Notes: generated by a model from the sequence alone, not told the origin. A stretch of DNA of 48,527 bases from Candidatus Omnitrophota bacterium (GCA_028692655.1 JAQUWY010000011.1:1-48527); one strand, 5' to 3'. Positions 23,956 to 32,445 are shown, numbered from the stretch's first letter. A program made the numbers and translations.

Positions 23956-25860
23956 ATGATTTCAATAAACAATATTTCTAAACATTACGGCGGCCGGGTA
24001 CTTTTTGAAAAGGTTTCCCAGCATATCAACCGCGGTGAAAAGATAGGCCTTATTGGCCCTAACGGAGCGGGCAAGTCTACTTTTCTTTCAATTTTATTGG
24101 GAAAAACAGAACAGTCTTCCGGAAATATCCAGTTTACCAAAAATATCCGGATTGGCTACCTTCCCCAGGAAATCAGTTTTCCTTCCAACGCTTCGGTTAT
24201 CGGAGAAGTTACCGGAGGGGATGATACTATTTCGCGTCTCAAGAAGGAAAAAGAACGCCTTGAGTCAGAACATAAAGCCGGATTAAGCCAGTACGGTGAT
24301 GTATTACACCAGTTGGAGTTTCTGGGGTACTTTGAGCTTGAGCATAAGGCTAAAAAAGTTCTTTCCGGATTAGGGTTTAAAGAAAAAGATTTTAGCCGGC
24401 CGGTTTCAGAGCTTAGCGGAGGCTGGCAGATGAGGGTTTTACTGGCTAAACTCTTAGTTTGTCAATACGATGTATTATTTCTTGATGAACCTATGAATCA
24501 TCTTGATTTAGGGGCGGCTCTCTGGTTTAAGGATTATCTTAATGCCTATAAAGGTGCCTTTGTCATGATATCGCACGATAAAGATTTTCTCAATGAAGTT
24601 GCCAATTGCACTCTTGTCCTTGAGAATGGCCAAATAACGAAGGTAAGCGGAAACTATGACGAATACCGTAAAATTTTGGATGAAAAGAGAAGGTTCCTTA
24701 TAAAAAAGTTTAACGAGCAAGAGAAGAAAATAGAACAATTAAAAGTTTTTATAAGCCGCTTCCATGCCCAGCCCAACAAAGCTTCTCAGGTCAGGGCAAA
24801 AAAGAGAGTGCTTGAGAAAATGGAAAAGATAATTGTTCCTCAGGACAGGAGAGAAAGTATAAGAAACTTTTCTTTTCCGGTGTTGGCGCGCAGCGGACAA
24901 CAAGTCGTAAAATTGGAGGAAGTGTCTAAATCTTACGGGGATATAATTGTCTATAAAGATTTTGATTTCGAAATTACCAGAGGCCAAAGGGCTGTTCTTG
25001 TGGGAGAAAATGGTGCCGGGAAGTCAACGCTCCTTAAAATTTTGGCTGGTGTTATACCTGTTGACGAAGGGCGTCGTGTCCTGGGCCATAATACGGATGT
25101 CGGTTATTTTTCCCAGACTCGCATGGATACTTTGAGCTCAGACAATACCGTGCTTCAGGAAGCGTATTCAGCATCCGGCGGCCGCCTTTCCATTGAGAAT
25201 ATACGCACTATTCTGGCAGTTTTTCTATTTATCGGGGACGATATCGAAAAAAAAGTAACTGTACTTTCAGGAGGAGAAAAAAGCCGGCTCCTGCTGGCTA
25301 AACTCTTGATTAATCCGCCTAACTTTCTTTTGTTGGATGAGCCTACTACTCATCTTGATGTGGACGCGGTCGACGCGCTTATTCAAGCGCTAAGTGTTTA
25401 TCAAGGCACCTTAGTTTTCATAAGCCACGATATACATTTTGTCCGCTCAATAGCTAACATAGTGTTTGCAGTAAAAGGGGGCACGGTTAAAAAATTTCCC
25501 GGTAATTTTGACTATTACTGGCAGAAGAATAAAAACGGACAACTGCCTACGGAAAGTGGCATCAGCTCAAAAAAAGTTTCCTCCGGAAGCTATGTTGCTT
25601 CTATCCATAAGAAAAAAACAATAGACAGTAAATCAAGAAAACAGCATAATGATAATATTTCTAAACAGATAAGGGAACTGCGTAAAAATAAAGAAAAACT
25701 TGAATTAGACCGTAATGTTAAAGCGCGTGTCCTGGCTAATCCACGCAGCTATCACAATAAAGAGATAGTTTCTGAATATGGACGTAAAATAAAAGATCTT
25801 GAAAAAAATATTTCTGATATCGAACGGGAGATAACCAGCCTAAAAAACCTGTTTGAATAA
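23956..25860 (+). CDS. ABC-F family ATPase (translation factor type)
   Basis: A 634-residue cytoplasmic protein with two ATP-binding cassettes and no membrane part, as in ABC-F proteins that act on the ribosome E site. Cassette 1: Walker A GPNGAGKST (34-42), signature ELSGGWQ, Walker B VLFLDEPMNHLD. A charged interdomain linker (about 235-280, KRRFLIKKFNEQEKKIEQLKVFI) forms the P-site-tRNA-contacting arm. Cassette 2: GENGAGKSTLL (near 352), LSGGEKSRL, FLLLDEPTTHLD. The C-terminal 60-70 residues form a coiled coil rich in Lys and Glu, typical of the Uup/YdiF branch. Whether it protects ribosomes from antibiotics or is a housekeeping factor cannot be read from sequence. It has its own promoter. 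Confidence 0.92.
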   Translation: MISINNISKHYGGRVLFEKVSQHINRGEKIGLIGPNGAGKSTFLSILLGKTEQSSGNIQFTKNIRIGYLPQEISFPSNASVIGEVTGGDDTISRLKKEKERLESEHKAGLSQYGDVLHQLEFLGYFELEHKAKKVLSGLGFKEKDFSRPVSELSGGWQMRVLLAKLLVCQYDVLFLDEPMNHLDLGAALWFKDYLNAYKGAFVMISHDKDFLNEVANCTLVLENGQITKVSGNYDEYRKILDEKRRFLIKKFNEQEKKIEQLKVFISRFHAQPNKASQVRAKKRVLEKMEKIIVPQDRRESIRNFSFPVLARSGQQVVKLEEVSKSYGDIIVYKDFDFEITRGQRAVLVGENGAGKSTLLKILAGVIPVDEGRRVLGHNTDVGYFSQTRMDTLSSDNTVLQEAYSASGGRLSIENIRTILAVFLFIGDDIEKKVTVLSGGEKSRLLLAKLLINPPNFLLLDEPTTHLDVDAVDALIQALSVYQGTLVFISHDIHFVRSIANIVFAVKGGTVKKFPGNFDYYWQKNKNGQLPTESGISSKKVSSGSYVASIHKKKTIDSKSRKQHNDNISKQIRELRKNKEKLELDRNVKARVLANPRSYHNKEIVSEYGRKIKDLEKNISDIEREITSLKNLFE

Positions 25861-25916
25861 AATTATCCGATAGGTAAGGCTAAAAAATGGGTTAAACTAT
25901 TTAGATCGAAAAGAAT

Positions 25917-26687
25917 ATGAAAACCGCAAGGGTAATTTTTAGTTTTATTTTCTTTGCCAGCCTGATTGTCCTGGGGATATCATTTTTCCAAAGAGACCGT
26001 CTTCCCAATGAAAACTTGATATTGGAAGAATTGTATACCGAGCCAGGATTGACAACCGCCCTCAAGGAACCGTTTGAGGAAACCTGCGGCGGCCTGACTT
26101 ATAATATCATTCCTCAATATAGCTATGAGATTTACGGTTTAGTAGTTGCCTGCAGGAACCCAGCAGGTACATTCAGTGGAAGCAAAGCAGAAACCTTAGA
26201 CATTCTTAACGTAAGAAACTTATGCCTTGTCTGGGGAGATAATATCTCTAATAAGGTTTATAAATCCATAAAATTCACGAGCGGCAGGCTCAATTGCTAT
26301 TTTGAATGTATTTCAGAAGTTAAACAAGACGCTTGCTGTAATTTCTCCAACGACTATTTTTCAGGCAACCGATTTTTGTCTACTGACGCGGCAATTATCA
26401 AAACCCTTAAAAAAACCAGGCGCGGAGACCAGATTTACGCTAAAGGATACATTGTTTTATATTCCTATGGAGATGTTGTTTTTGATAACGACAACAGTCC
26501 ATACAAATTTAAACATGGCGAGAAGCCCAATGAAATTGTTTATTTGACTGAGTTTAAGATTCTATCTGAGGCCAATATCGGATGGCGGAATGCCCATATG
26601 TTTTCAAGGTATGTTTTATTAGTTTCTTTTATAGCATTGTTAATATTACAATTAACAATACCTTTGGGTAGCTTGAGGTCGGCTTAA
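25917..26687 (+). CDS. Uncharacterised envelope protein with two terminal membrane helices
   Basis: A 256-residue protein with an N-terminal hydrophobic helix (about 6-24) and a C-terminal helix (about 230-249), leaving a roughly 200-residue extracytoplasmic domain. That domain has an even spread of Cys (CGG at 57-59, VAC, NLC, LNC, FEC, ACC) and the segments YEIYGLVVAC, CLVWGDN, FSNDYFSGNRFLSTD and RRGDQIYAKGYIV. The order of these (Y-x-hydrophobic-Y-G, W-G-D-N, SN followed by LS/LL, GDQI-x-hydrophobic-KG) recalls an uncharacterised family of secreted proteins common in Proteobacteria, but I recall no function. It starts 56 bp after the ABC-F gene. Confidence 0.6.
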   Translation: MKTARVIFSFIFFASLIVLGISFFQRDRLPNENLILEELYTEPGLTTALKEPFEETCGGLTYNIIPQYSYEIYGLVVACRNPAGTFSGSKAETLDILNVRNLCLVWGDNISNKVYKSIKFTSGRLNCYFECISEVKQDACCNFSNDYFSGNRFLSTDAAIIKTLKKTRRGDQIYAKGYIVLYSYGDVVFDNDNSPYKFKHGEKPNEIVYLTEFKILSEANIGWRNAHMFSRYVLLVSFIALLILQLTIPLGSLRSA

Positions 26688-26714
26688 GTGAAGCCTGCAA
26701 GAGCGCGTTTTACG

Positions 26715-26742
26715 TTGTAATTGAAATTTACGACTGTATAAT
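26715..26742 (+). promoter_or_regulatory. Promoter at the cyclophilin gene
   Basis: TTGTAA (26715-26720), a 16-nt spacer and a perfect TATAAT (26737-26742). Transcription would start around 26749, which is the first ATG itself. A transcript from here would be leaderless for the long protein, and would carry about 70 nt before the second start at 26818. Confidence 0.5.
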
Positions 26743-26748
26743 GTAATT

Positions 26749-27291
26749 ATGAAAAGAATAATAATGCTTATAATAATGATGGCTGTTTCTACCAATTGTT
26801 TTTCTCAAGGAGGGCGCATGAATAATAATGTCGTAGTTTTGCAAACTACCCAAGGTAATGTAGAAATCGAGCTCAACCTTAAGATAGCGCCAAAGGCTTG
26901 CGAAAACTTTTTAGGTTTAGTTAAAAAAGGTTACTATGACGGTGTGCTTTTCCACAGGGTTATAAAAGGTTTCATGGTTCAAACGGGTGATCCTACCGGA
27001 ACCGGCCGGGGCGGTTCATCAATATGGGGTGAGGCTTTCGGGGATGAAGTCACCCCTGAAGTTTCTTTTGATAAGCCGGGACTTGTCGCTATGGCTAACG
27101 CCGGGCCTAACACAAATGGGAGTCAATTTTTTATAACTACCGCTAAAACCGGCTGGTTGAATATGCATCATACTATATTCGGAGAAGTTATTTCCGGGTA
27201 TGATACCGTGGAGAAAATAGAAAACCTTCCGACTGATTCATCGGACCGCCCAATATCTGAAGTAAAGATTATACGCGCCTACCTTAAATAA
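26749..27291 (+). CDS. Cyclophilin-type peptidyl-prolyl isomerase with two possible starts
   Basis: Isomerises Xaa-Pro bonds during protein folding. Residues 26-180 form a complete small bacterial cyclophilin: VLQTTQGNVEIELNLKIAPKACENFLGL, the catalytic FHRVIKGFMVQTGDP, GPNTNGSQFFITT and LNMHHTIFGEVISG segments. Arg, Phe and Gln of the active site are all present. The first 22 residues (MKRIIMLIIMMAVSTNCFSQGG) look like a signal peptide, giving an exported form. A second in-frame ATG at 26818 has an excellent AAGGAGG at ideal distance, while ATG 26749 has no Shine-Dalgarno and coincides with the expected transcription start. Both an exported and a cytoplasmic form may therefore be made. Confidence 0.92.
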   Translation: MKRIIMLIIMMAVSTNCFSQGGRMNNNVVVLQTTQGNVEIELNLKIAPKACENFLGLVKKGYYDGVLFHRVIKGFMVQTGDPTGTGRGGSSIWGEAFGDEVTPEVSFDKPGLVAMANAGPNTNGSQFFITTAKTGWLNMHHTIFGEVISGYDTVEKIENLPTDSSDRPISEVKIIRAYLK

Positions 27292-27417
27292 CAAGTAACT
27301 AAAAACAGGTACAGGTAGAGGCAAAGGTTAAGGCAAAGATTAAAAAAACCCTAAATTCTAATAATACCAATATTACCAAACTCTAAATTCAGCCTGATGC
27401 TGATCCGCCCTTGGAGG

Positions 27418-27586
27418 AAAATCCCAATTACCAAATCCAAATACTACCCATTCTTAAACCACAAGATACCTGCCTCGCCGTTAGCCAAAGACTAATGAAG
27501 CTTCGGCAAGGCGGGCAAGTTACAATAACCAAACAATTACCAAATCTCAATAATCAAACTAAATATAAGCTTTTTATCATATTTGG
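27418..27586. repeat. Intergenic repeat family shared with the crtI-ispH gap, interrupted copy
   Basis: Part of the 890-bp gene-free gap 27292-28181. Its reverse complement matches 42066-42172 (shared segments include AATCCAAATACTACC, CAATAACCAAACAATT, CCAAATCTCAATAAT and ATATAAGCTTTTTATCATAT). This copy carries an extra 54-56 bp (27467-27522) that the other lacks. The surrounding gap, 27292-27410 and 27590-27745, consists of short degenerate words (GGTTAAGGCAAAG, TAGCTTATAACTTATGG) with no gene. Confidence 0.8.
27467..27522. mobile_element. Small palindromic insertion inside the 27.4-kb repeat
   Basis: A 56-nt segment between ACAAGA and CAATAACC, where the related copy at 42 kb has only two bases. 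It begins TACCTGCCTCGCCG and ends CGGCAAGGCGGGCAAGTTA, so its arms form an imperfect inverted repeat around a loop containing GAAGCTTC. It behaves like a REP/MITE-type palindromic unit. The alternative is a precise deletion in the other copy. Confidence 0.55.
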
Positions 27587-27747
27587 TTATTGAATATTGT
27601 AATTTGTTTGTATCTTGTTACTTGGTCATTGGTTATTTCATAGAAACTGTTAACACCGCTTGAAGATTATACATTTTTATTTAGAAGCTGATAGCTTATA
27701 ACTTATGGCTTAGAGCTTATTCTGCTTAAAGTTTTATTGAAACAATT

Positions 27748-28095
27748 TATTTCTATGTATTTCCATATATCTCTACCGTGTTTCTGCTAAAGAAATGTTC
27801 TTTCGGTTTTCGGTTAGCGCCTGCCTGCCGCAAGGTCTTAACTTCCCTATTCTTTATGTTTTTCAGTCTTTTAGTTTTTATGTTCTTCGGTTTTTTGGTC
27901 TTTCAGTTTTTCAGTTTTTCTGTTTTTAGTTCTTTAGTTTTCTGTTTTTTTGTCTTTTGGTTTTTTAGTTTTTCTCAACCTTAACCTATATAGTCTATCC
28001 ACTATGGACCGTGGACTTTTTTTAAGCCTCAACCTTAATCTATATCGTCTATGGACTATGGACTTTCTCGAACCTTAACCTGCATGATAGTGGCT
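27748..28095. repeat. Composite word-repeat module, inverted copy 2
   Basis: Reverse-complement copy of the module at 4875-5276, with the same four tracts in the same order: 10-nt GAAATA words, CTG/AAAGAC words, GGTTAAGG hexamers and GTCCATAG words. 27831-27980 matches 5014-5163 with one mismatch over 150 bases; outside this block small length differences occur, notably at the GCCTGCCTGCCG half-palindrome (27819-27830) and in the GTCCATAG tract. It ends about 90 bp before the PIG-L gene. Open frames inside it are by-products of the T-rich repeats. Confidence 0.85.
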
Positions 28096-28129
28096 TATAG
28101 CTTTTTTTGGCCGCGCATTCATGCGTGAG

Positions 28130-28158
28130 TTGCTATTATTTCGGGAATCGCATATAAT
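28130..28158 (+). promoter_or_regulatory. Promoter of the PIG-L gene
   Basis: TTGCTA (28130-28135), 17-nt spacer, perfect TATAAT (28153-28158). The start near 28165 leaves a short leader with AGGAG before ATG 28182. Confidence 0.7.
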
Positions 28159-28181
28159 GTTTCCGTAGGAGCAATAAAAAA

Positions 28182-29540
28182 ATGAAAAAATGTTTATTTT
28201 TTTTATGTTTTACGGTTTTTTGCGTTCAAGGCTTAGCAGCTGAAGTTACCCTGATGGAGCCATTTAATTCTCAAGACAGGGTGCTTATTTTTTCTCCACA
28301 CCCCGACGATGAAGCTTTATGCGCAGGAGGGGCCATCCAAAAAGTAATTTCTTCAGGCGGTAAGTGCAAGGTGGTGTATTTTACCAATGGTGACCATAAT
28401 CAACTGGCGTTTATTTTTTATAAGAAGAAGATGGTTCTAAAACGGAAAGGATTCATCGAGATAGGCCAAATCAGGGCTAAAGAAGCTGAAGCAGCCGATA
28501 GCCATTTAGGACTTGCACGTAGTGATATTGTTTTTCTGGGTTACCCGGATTTAGGAAGTTTTAATATTTTAATCAACCACTGGCAGGACAATCCACCTTT
28601 CTCGGACTTTTTTACCGGGATATCCCGGGTTCCATATGAATATTGTTTGTCTCCCGGAGCCGAGTATAGAGGTGAAAATGTTTTAAGGGATATAAAGAAG
28701 GCCATACTTGATTTTAGGCCCACGAAGATTTTAGTTTCGCACCCTTGCGACACTAATCTTGACCATCGTTGCCTATACGTTTTTGTGCGCCTGGCTTTAT
28801 GGGATCTTGAGGAAGATATTTCCGTTTCTGCTGTATATCCTTACCTTACCCATTTTCGGGCTTACCCCAAGCCCAAGGGTTATCATCCTGAAACTGGGCT
28901 CTTACCGCCGCCGGGTTTATCTGAAAGCACGATCGCCTGGAAAAAAATGCTTATTGATCCTCAGGAAGCAAAGGAAAAACTAAATGCCCTTTCATTTTAT
29001 ACCAGTCAAAAAGCTTATCTTTGGAAATTTATGCTCAGTTTTATAAGGAGTAATGAATTGTTCGGAGACTATCCGGATGTTAAGCTGAAAGGGAATTATT
29101 GGGCTGGCCTTAATGATTCAGGCACAAAAGGCCCCAAAGATACTATGGCCAGCCTTGATACAGGATATAAAGGCAAACCGGATGTATTTTTTAAAGCTGT
29201 TAAGGGCAAGCTGTTCATTAATGTTGCGCTAAACCGCAAGATGAAGAAAGATTTTAAAATCACATTTTTACTTCTGGGGTATAGCAAGGAGAATGATTTT
29301 TCTAAAATGCCAAAGATGTCGCTCAGCATTATTAATAACAAGTTACGCATTGTTTCGGGCGGCAAGCGCCTTAATTGCCGGCAGTGCCAGTTAGTTTTTA
29401 ATAGTAAAAAATCTCTAGTCATTAAAATACCTTTTTCGTTTTTAGGCAATCCGGATAAGATACTGTTAAGTTTAAAGAGTAACGCCGCGGGTTTATATGA
29501 ATACGCAAATGCCTGGAGAGTTATAGAAATCTGCAGGTAA
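28182..29540 (+). CDS. Exported PIG-L family deacetylase
   Basis: PIG-L enzymes remove acetyl groups from N-acetylated sugars or related amides using zinc. The 452-residue protein has a signal peptide (1-19, GLAAEV). The zinc motif SPHPDDEAL (38-46, ligands His40 and Asp43) and the second His segment SHPCDTNLDHRCLY (about 187-200) are intact. The domain spans about 31-300. The remaining 150 residues (about 305-452) form a beta-rich C-terminal part unlike the core family, perhaps for binding a surface polymer. It has its own promoter. The substrate is unknown; an extracytoplasmic N-acetylglucosamine-containing glycan is the family expectation. Confidence 0.85.
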   Translation: MKKCLFFLCFTVFCVQGLAAEVTLMEPFNSQDRVLIFSPHPDDEALCAGGAIQKVISSGGKCKVVYFTNGDHNQLAFIFYKKKMVLKRKGFIEIGQIRAKEAEAADSHLGLARSDIVFLGYPDLGSFNILINHWQDNPPFSDFFTGISRVPYEYCLSPGAEYRGENVLRDIKKAILDFRPTKILVSHPCDTNLDHRCLYVFVRLALWDLEEDISVSAVYPYLTHFRAYPKPKGYHPETGLLPPPGLSESTIAWKKMLIDPQEAKEKLNALSFYTSQKAYLWKFMLSFIRSNELFGDYPDVKLKGNYWAGLNDSGTKGPKDTMASLDTGYKGKPDVFFKAVKGKLFINVALNRKMKKDFKITFLLLGYSKENDFSKMPKMSLSIINNKLRIVSGGKRLNCRQCQLVFNSKKSLVIKIPFSFLGNPDKILLSLKSNAAGLYEYANAWRVIEICR

Positions 29541-29580
29541 ATGAACCCTGATTATTTTTTATAAGTATTAAGCGGGGGCG

Positions 29581-29609
29581 TTGTTTTAGAGGCAAAAAAC
29601 AAGTATAAT
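29581..29609 (+). promoter_or_regulatory. Promoter of the HD-domain gene
   Basis: TTGTTT (29581-29586), 17-nt spacer, perfect TATAAT (29604-29609), 56 bp before the start codon. A second TTGACA (29626-29631) with a weak TTCTAT (29649-29654) is also present. Confidence 0.5.
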
Positions 29610-29664
29610 AAATATAAAGAGGTTTTTGACATAAAATATACCTGAGAATTCTATCCCGGTAATT

Positions 29665-30801
29665 ATGGTGAACAAAAGCTTATTGCTTAAAATTCATGAA
29701 GCTGCCCATATGCAGCGCTGGAACGACCAAATTCGTACAGTTGAGCTTACCGAGCTTGATAAACAGGCTCATAAGATGATAATCGCTTATATCCTTGCCA
29801 AGTGCCAGGAAGATTCCGGAAGCAAAGGGCTTGATTGGATTGAAGTTATAGAGGCAGGCCTTTTTGAATATTTGCAGAGAATAGTCCTGACTGATTTAAA
29901 ACCTCCGCTTTTCCACAGGATAAAAGAAAGTAAAAAAGAGTATGCAAGGCTAAATGACTGGGTCTATAAAAGAATATACCCTTTTATAAACCCCTTGGGG
30001 GATGCTTTTTGTTCTAGGTTCAGCAATTACCTGAGTGATTCGGAGAGAAATATCAACCGCAGGATAATCAGTGCTGCGCATTTTTATGCTACGAAATGGG
30101 AGTTTGATATTATACAGCGGGCCAATCCTAAAGGATATTTGATTGAAGAAATCAGGCAGGATATTTTTGAAAAACAGCAAAGATATCATGATCTACCCAG
30201 TATGCAAAAGTTGCTTAAAACTTCTCAGCTCAGAGATTTCGTCGATATCTGCGGGCAATTACGTTTTCAGATACGCTGGAGCCATCTTCCCAGAGTTCCC
30301 AAGACTTCAGTTTTAGGCCACATGTTAATAGTTGCAATGCTGGTATACTTACTTTCTCTGGACAAACATGCAGAAGCCGGCAGAAGAGTCAATAATTATT
30401 TTACGGGGTTGTTTCATGATCTTCCGGAAGTTCTTACCAGGGATGTTATAAATCCGGTGAAGGATTCCGTGGAGGGCCTAAGAGATTTAATAAAGGATTA
30501 CGAAAAGGAAGAGATGGAAAAGAAAATCTATCGCTTGATTCCAAAGAATTGGCATAAAGATATGAAGATTTTTACCGAAGACGAATTCTCTGATACCGAG
30601 AACCGTGACGGAAGATTAGTCAAGGCTGTAGACAAGCTTGCTGCTTTTATTGAGGCTTATTTGTCGGTGCGTAATGGTACTCAAAGCCAAGACTTTAGGA
30701 AAGCTATGGATTCGGTTTCCAGAGATTATGCAGGAAAAATAGTTTCAGGTGTAGATTTCGGCCGGATATACGGAGAATTCGCTTTAAAAAGCAGCGATTA
30801 A
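29665..30801 (+). CDS. HD-domain phosphohydrolase (YfbR-like 5'-nucleotidase fold)
   Basis: A 378-residue cytoplasmic protein. The HD superfamily residues are arranged as in YfbR/HD-3 proteins: RWSHLPRVPKTSVLGHML (near 213-231), the FHDLPEVLTRDVINPVK segment (near 251-267) and the late Asp in VKAVDKLAAFIEAY (near 321-334). E. coli YfbR has the same HDLPE...TGD-x-PTPVK order and removes phosphate from deoxynucleoside monophosphates. The extra N-terminal 200 residues carry another helical region (EAAHMQRWNDQIR) that could be a degenerate HD repeat. The enzyme is thus probably a nucleotide phosphatase, with substrate unproven. metF follows 37 bp later. Confidence 0.8.
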   Translation: MVNKSLLLKIHEAAHMQRWNDQIRTVELTELDKQAHKMIIAYILAKCQEDSGSKGLDWIEVIEAGLFEYLQRIVLTDLKPPLFHRIKESKKEYARLNDWVYKRIYPFINPLGDAFCSRFSNYLSDSERNINRRIISAAHFYATKWEFDIIQRANPKGYLIEEIRQDIFEKQQRYHDLPSMQKLLKTSQLRDFVDICGQLRFQIRWSHLPRVPKTSVLGHMLIVAMLVYLLSLDKHAEAGRRVNNYFTGLFHDLPEVLTRDVINPVKDSVEGLRDLIKDYEKEEMEKKIYRLIPKNWHKDMKIFTEDEFSDTENRDGRLVKAVDKLAAFIEAYLSVRNGTQSQDFRKAMDSVSRDYAGKIVSGVDFGRIYGEFALKSSD

Positions 30802-30838
30802 TTCATCCGGTTTTAAAAGCTAAAGCTAAGGAGAAAAC

Positions 30839-31702
30839 GTGAAAATAGGTGATATTCTTAAACAAAACTCCCGAGGGGTTTCTTTCGAGTTCTTTCCTCC
30901 TAAGACCGATAAGGGTATGGATAAACTGATATCGACATCTCTCATGCTGCAAGATTACTCTCCTCTATATTTTTCTATGACTTATGGGGCTTTAGGGAAG
31001 AATCAGGACAGGACAAAAAAGGCAGTTTATGGCCTTTTAGACAAGGCTACTGCTGCTGTTATGCCTCACTTGACCTGCATTGCTTCAAGCCGAAGTAAAG
31101 TGGCGGATTTACTAAGTGAGTATAAAGATAGAGGCGTTGAAAACCTTATGGCTTTAAGAGGGGATTTGCCTGCCGAGGGTTTTGAGCCTGCCGGAGAATG
31201 CGAAGATTTCAAATACGCTGTTGATTTAGTTAAGTTTATTAAAAAGCATACGAATTTTTGTATAGGCGTGGCGGTGTATCCGGAAACTCACATCGAATCT
31301 TCTTCGGTCGAAGAGGATTGCGAATATACTAAACGTAAAATTGATGCCGGAGCCGAATTTGCCGTAACTCAGATGTTTTTTGATAACAAATATTACTATG
31401 AGTTTATGAATAGGGCAAGCAGACAAAAAATAAACATACCGGTATTGCCCGGCATTTTCCCGCTCACAGACATCAGGAAACTAGATAATTTTTTAAAAAC
31501 TTGCCGGGTCAGTTTACCTCGCCGGATTAAGGAAGATATGGAGAAGCTATCAGAGCATCCGCAAGATATGGAGAAAGCCGGCCTTGAATTTACAATAAAG
31601 CAGTGCCAGGACTTAATAAATAACGGAGTAAGAAAACTGCATTTTTTCACCTTCAATAGGCCTGATACTATAAAAAAGATATTGGACAATCTTAATTGGT
31701 AA
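30839..31702 (+). CDS. metF: Methylenetetrahydrofolate reductase
   Basis: Reduces 5,10-methylene-THF to 5-methyl-THF with FAD, feeding methionine synthesis or a Wood-Ljungdahl-type methyl branch. The 287-residue TIM barrel is standard for the bacterial enzyme. GVSFEFFPPKT (13-23) with the catalytic Glu, HLTCIASSRSK, NLMALRGDLP (about 101-110), GVAVYPETHIES and FAVTQMFFD (near 178-186) are typical. It begins with GTG 30839, preceded by AAGGAG. No SAM-responsive leader was found in the 37-bp upstream gap. The next gene starts 5 bp after its stop. Confidence 0.93.
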   Translation: MKIGDILKQNSRGVSFEFFPPKTDKGMDKLISTSLMLQDYSPLYFSMTYGALGKNQDRTKKAVYGLLDKATAAVMPHLTCIASSRSKVADLLSEYKDRGVENLMALRGDLPAEGFEPAGECEDFKYAVDLVKFIKKHTNFCIGVAVYPETHIESSSVEEDCEYTKRKIDAGAEFAVTQMFFDNKYYYEFMNRASRQKINIPVLPGIFPLTDIRKLDNFLKTCRVSLPRRIKEDMEKLSEHPQDMEKAGLEFTIKQCQDLINNGVRKLHFFTFNRPDTIKKILDNLNW

Positions 31703-31707
31703 CCTAT

Positions 31708-32391
31708 ATGCTTAAAGTCAAAAGTGTTCTATACATATTGATAGCAATCTGCGGCCTGGCAGTATGTATGTTTTTAGGGGCCAAATTTATTCGTTTTTTA
31801 AATGAGAACAGAGTCTTAAAAGAGATGGTTTTAGCCTTGGAAGCCGATTCTCGCATAGCCGAGGTACTGGTAAGCAGCTTAAAGTATGACGAAGAGACAT
31901 GTAAAACTTTAACCACAATAAAATTTCTTGAATACGATAAAAACAACAATCCTCTTGAACCTAAATATTTTACCTTTCCCGGTAATATAATACAGTTCCA
32001 ATCCTTGGTGGCCCGTTTTGACGATATTCATATAAAAAGAAAGGATTCGCTTAAAGGACGAAGCGCTTATATCTTTTGGAAAGTATTTATGCTTGATGGT
32101 AATAAAACCGTCGAATATGAAATAACCAAGGCTTATCAAATACCCGGGGGTTATAAAATTGACAGGGGCAAATCTGCTTTTGAGGAGCAGATCTGGAGAA
32201 AATTCTGGGAGTATGCGCTTTCTCCTGAAAGCGCCAAGAAAAAAGGCATAAAGAATGTTCAGATAGAAGCTCCCGGAAGTATGTTCATACCGGGTACGCT
32301 ATATACCTTGGTTATAGAACATGACGGCGGCATAAGGATAGATGTTAAGCCCTTGCCTAATATATTAAAAGGAGAGAGTATACCGAGGTAG
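31708..32391 (+). CDS. Membrane-anchored protein of unknown function
   Basis: A 227-residue protein from ATG 31708 (a TTG at 31696 overlapping the end of metF is less likely). One N-terminal membrane helix (about 5-27, VKSVLYILIAICGLAVCMFLGAKFI) anchors an extracytoplasmic domain of about 195 residues. That domain contains KFLEYDKNNNPLEPKYFTFPGN, then IYIFWKVFMLDGNKTVEYEITKAYQIPGGYKI, then a helical FEEQIWRKFWEYALSPESAKKKGIKNVQIEAPG and ends in the beta-rich YTLVIEHDGGIRIDVKPLP. No family was recognised. It sits between metF and two envelope-type genes, and probably belongs with the latter. Confidence 0.65.
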   Translation: MLKVKSVLYILIAICGLAVCMFLGAKFIRFLNENRVLKEMVLALEADSRIAEVLVSSLKYDEETCKTLTTIKFLEYDKNNNPLEPKYFTFPGNIIQFQSLVARFDDIHIKRKDSLKGRSAYIFWKVFMLDGNKTVEYEITKAYQIPGGYKIDRGKSAFEEQIWRKFWEYALSPESAKKKGIKNVQIEAPGSMFIPGTLYTLVIEHDGGIRIDVKPLPNILKGESIPR

Positions 32392-32445
32392 ACCAGTCTG
32401 TAAAATCTAAGAACCGCTAGCTTTACTGCCGGGAGGATATCTCTT

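Noticed and set aside
27411-27593. 60-codon open frame in the 27.4-kb gap
   Set aside because: It crosses a repeat element and its palindromic insertion, which the partner copy lacks, so it is not a conserved coding sequence.
27778-27984. Open frame rich in Phe, Leu and Val within the second repeat module
   Set aside because: It reads T-rich tandem words; the same sequence in the first copy is not a matching gene and there is no ribosome binding site or gene-like composition.
30802-30838. SAM or other riboswitch before metF
   Set aside because: The gap is only 37 bp and holds just the ribosome binding site.
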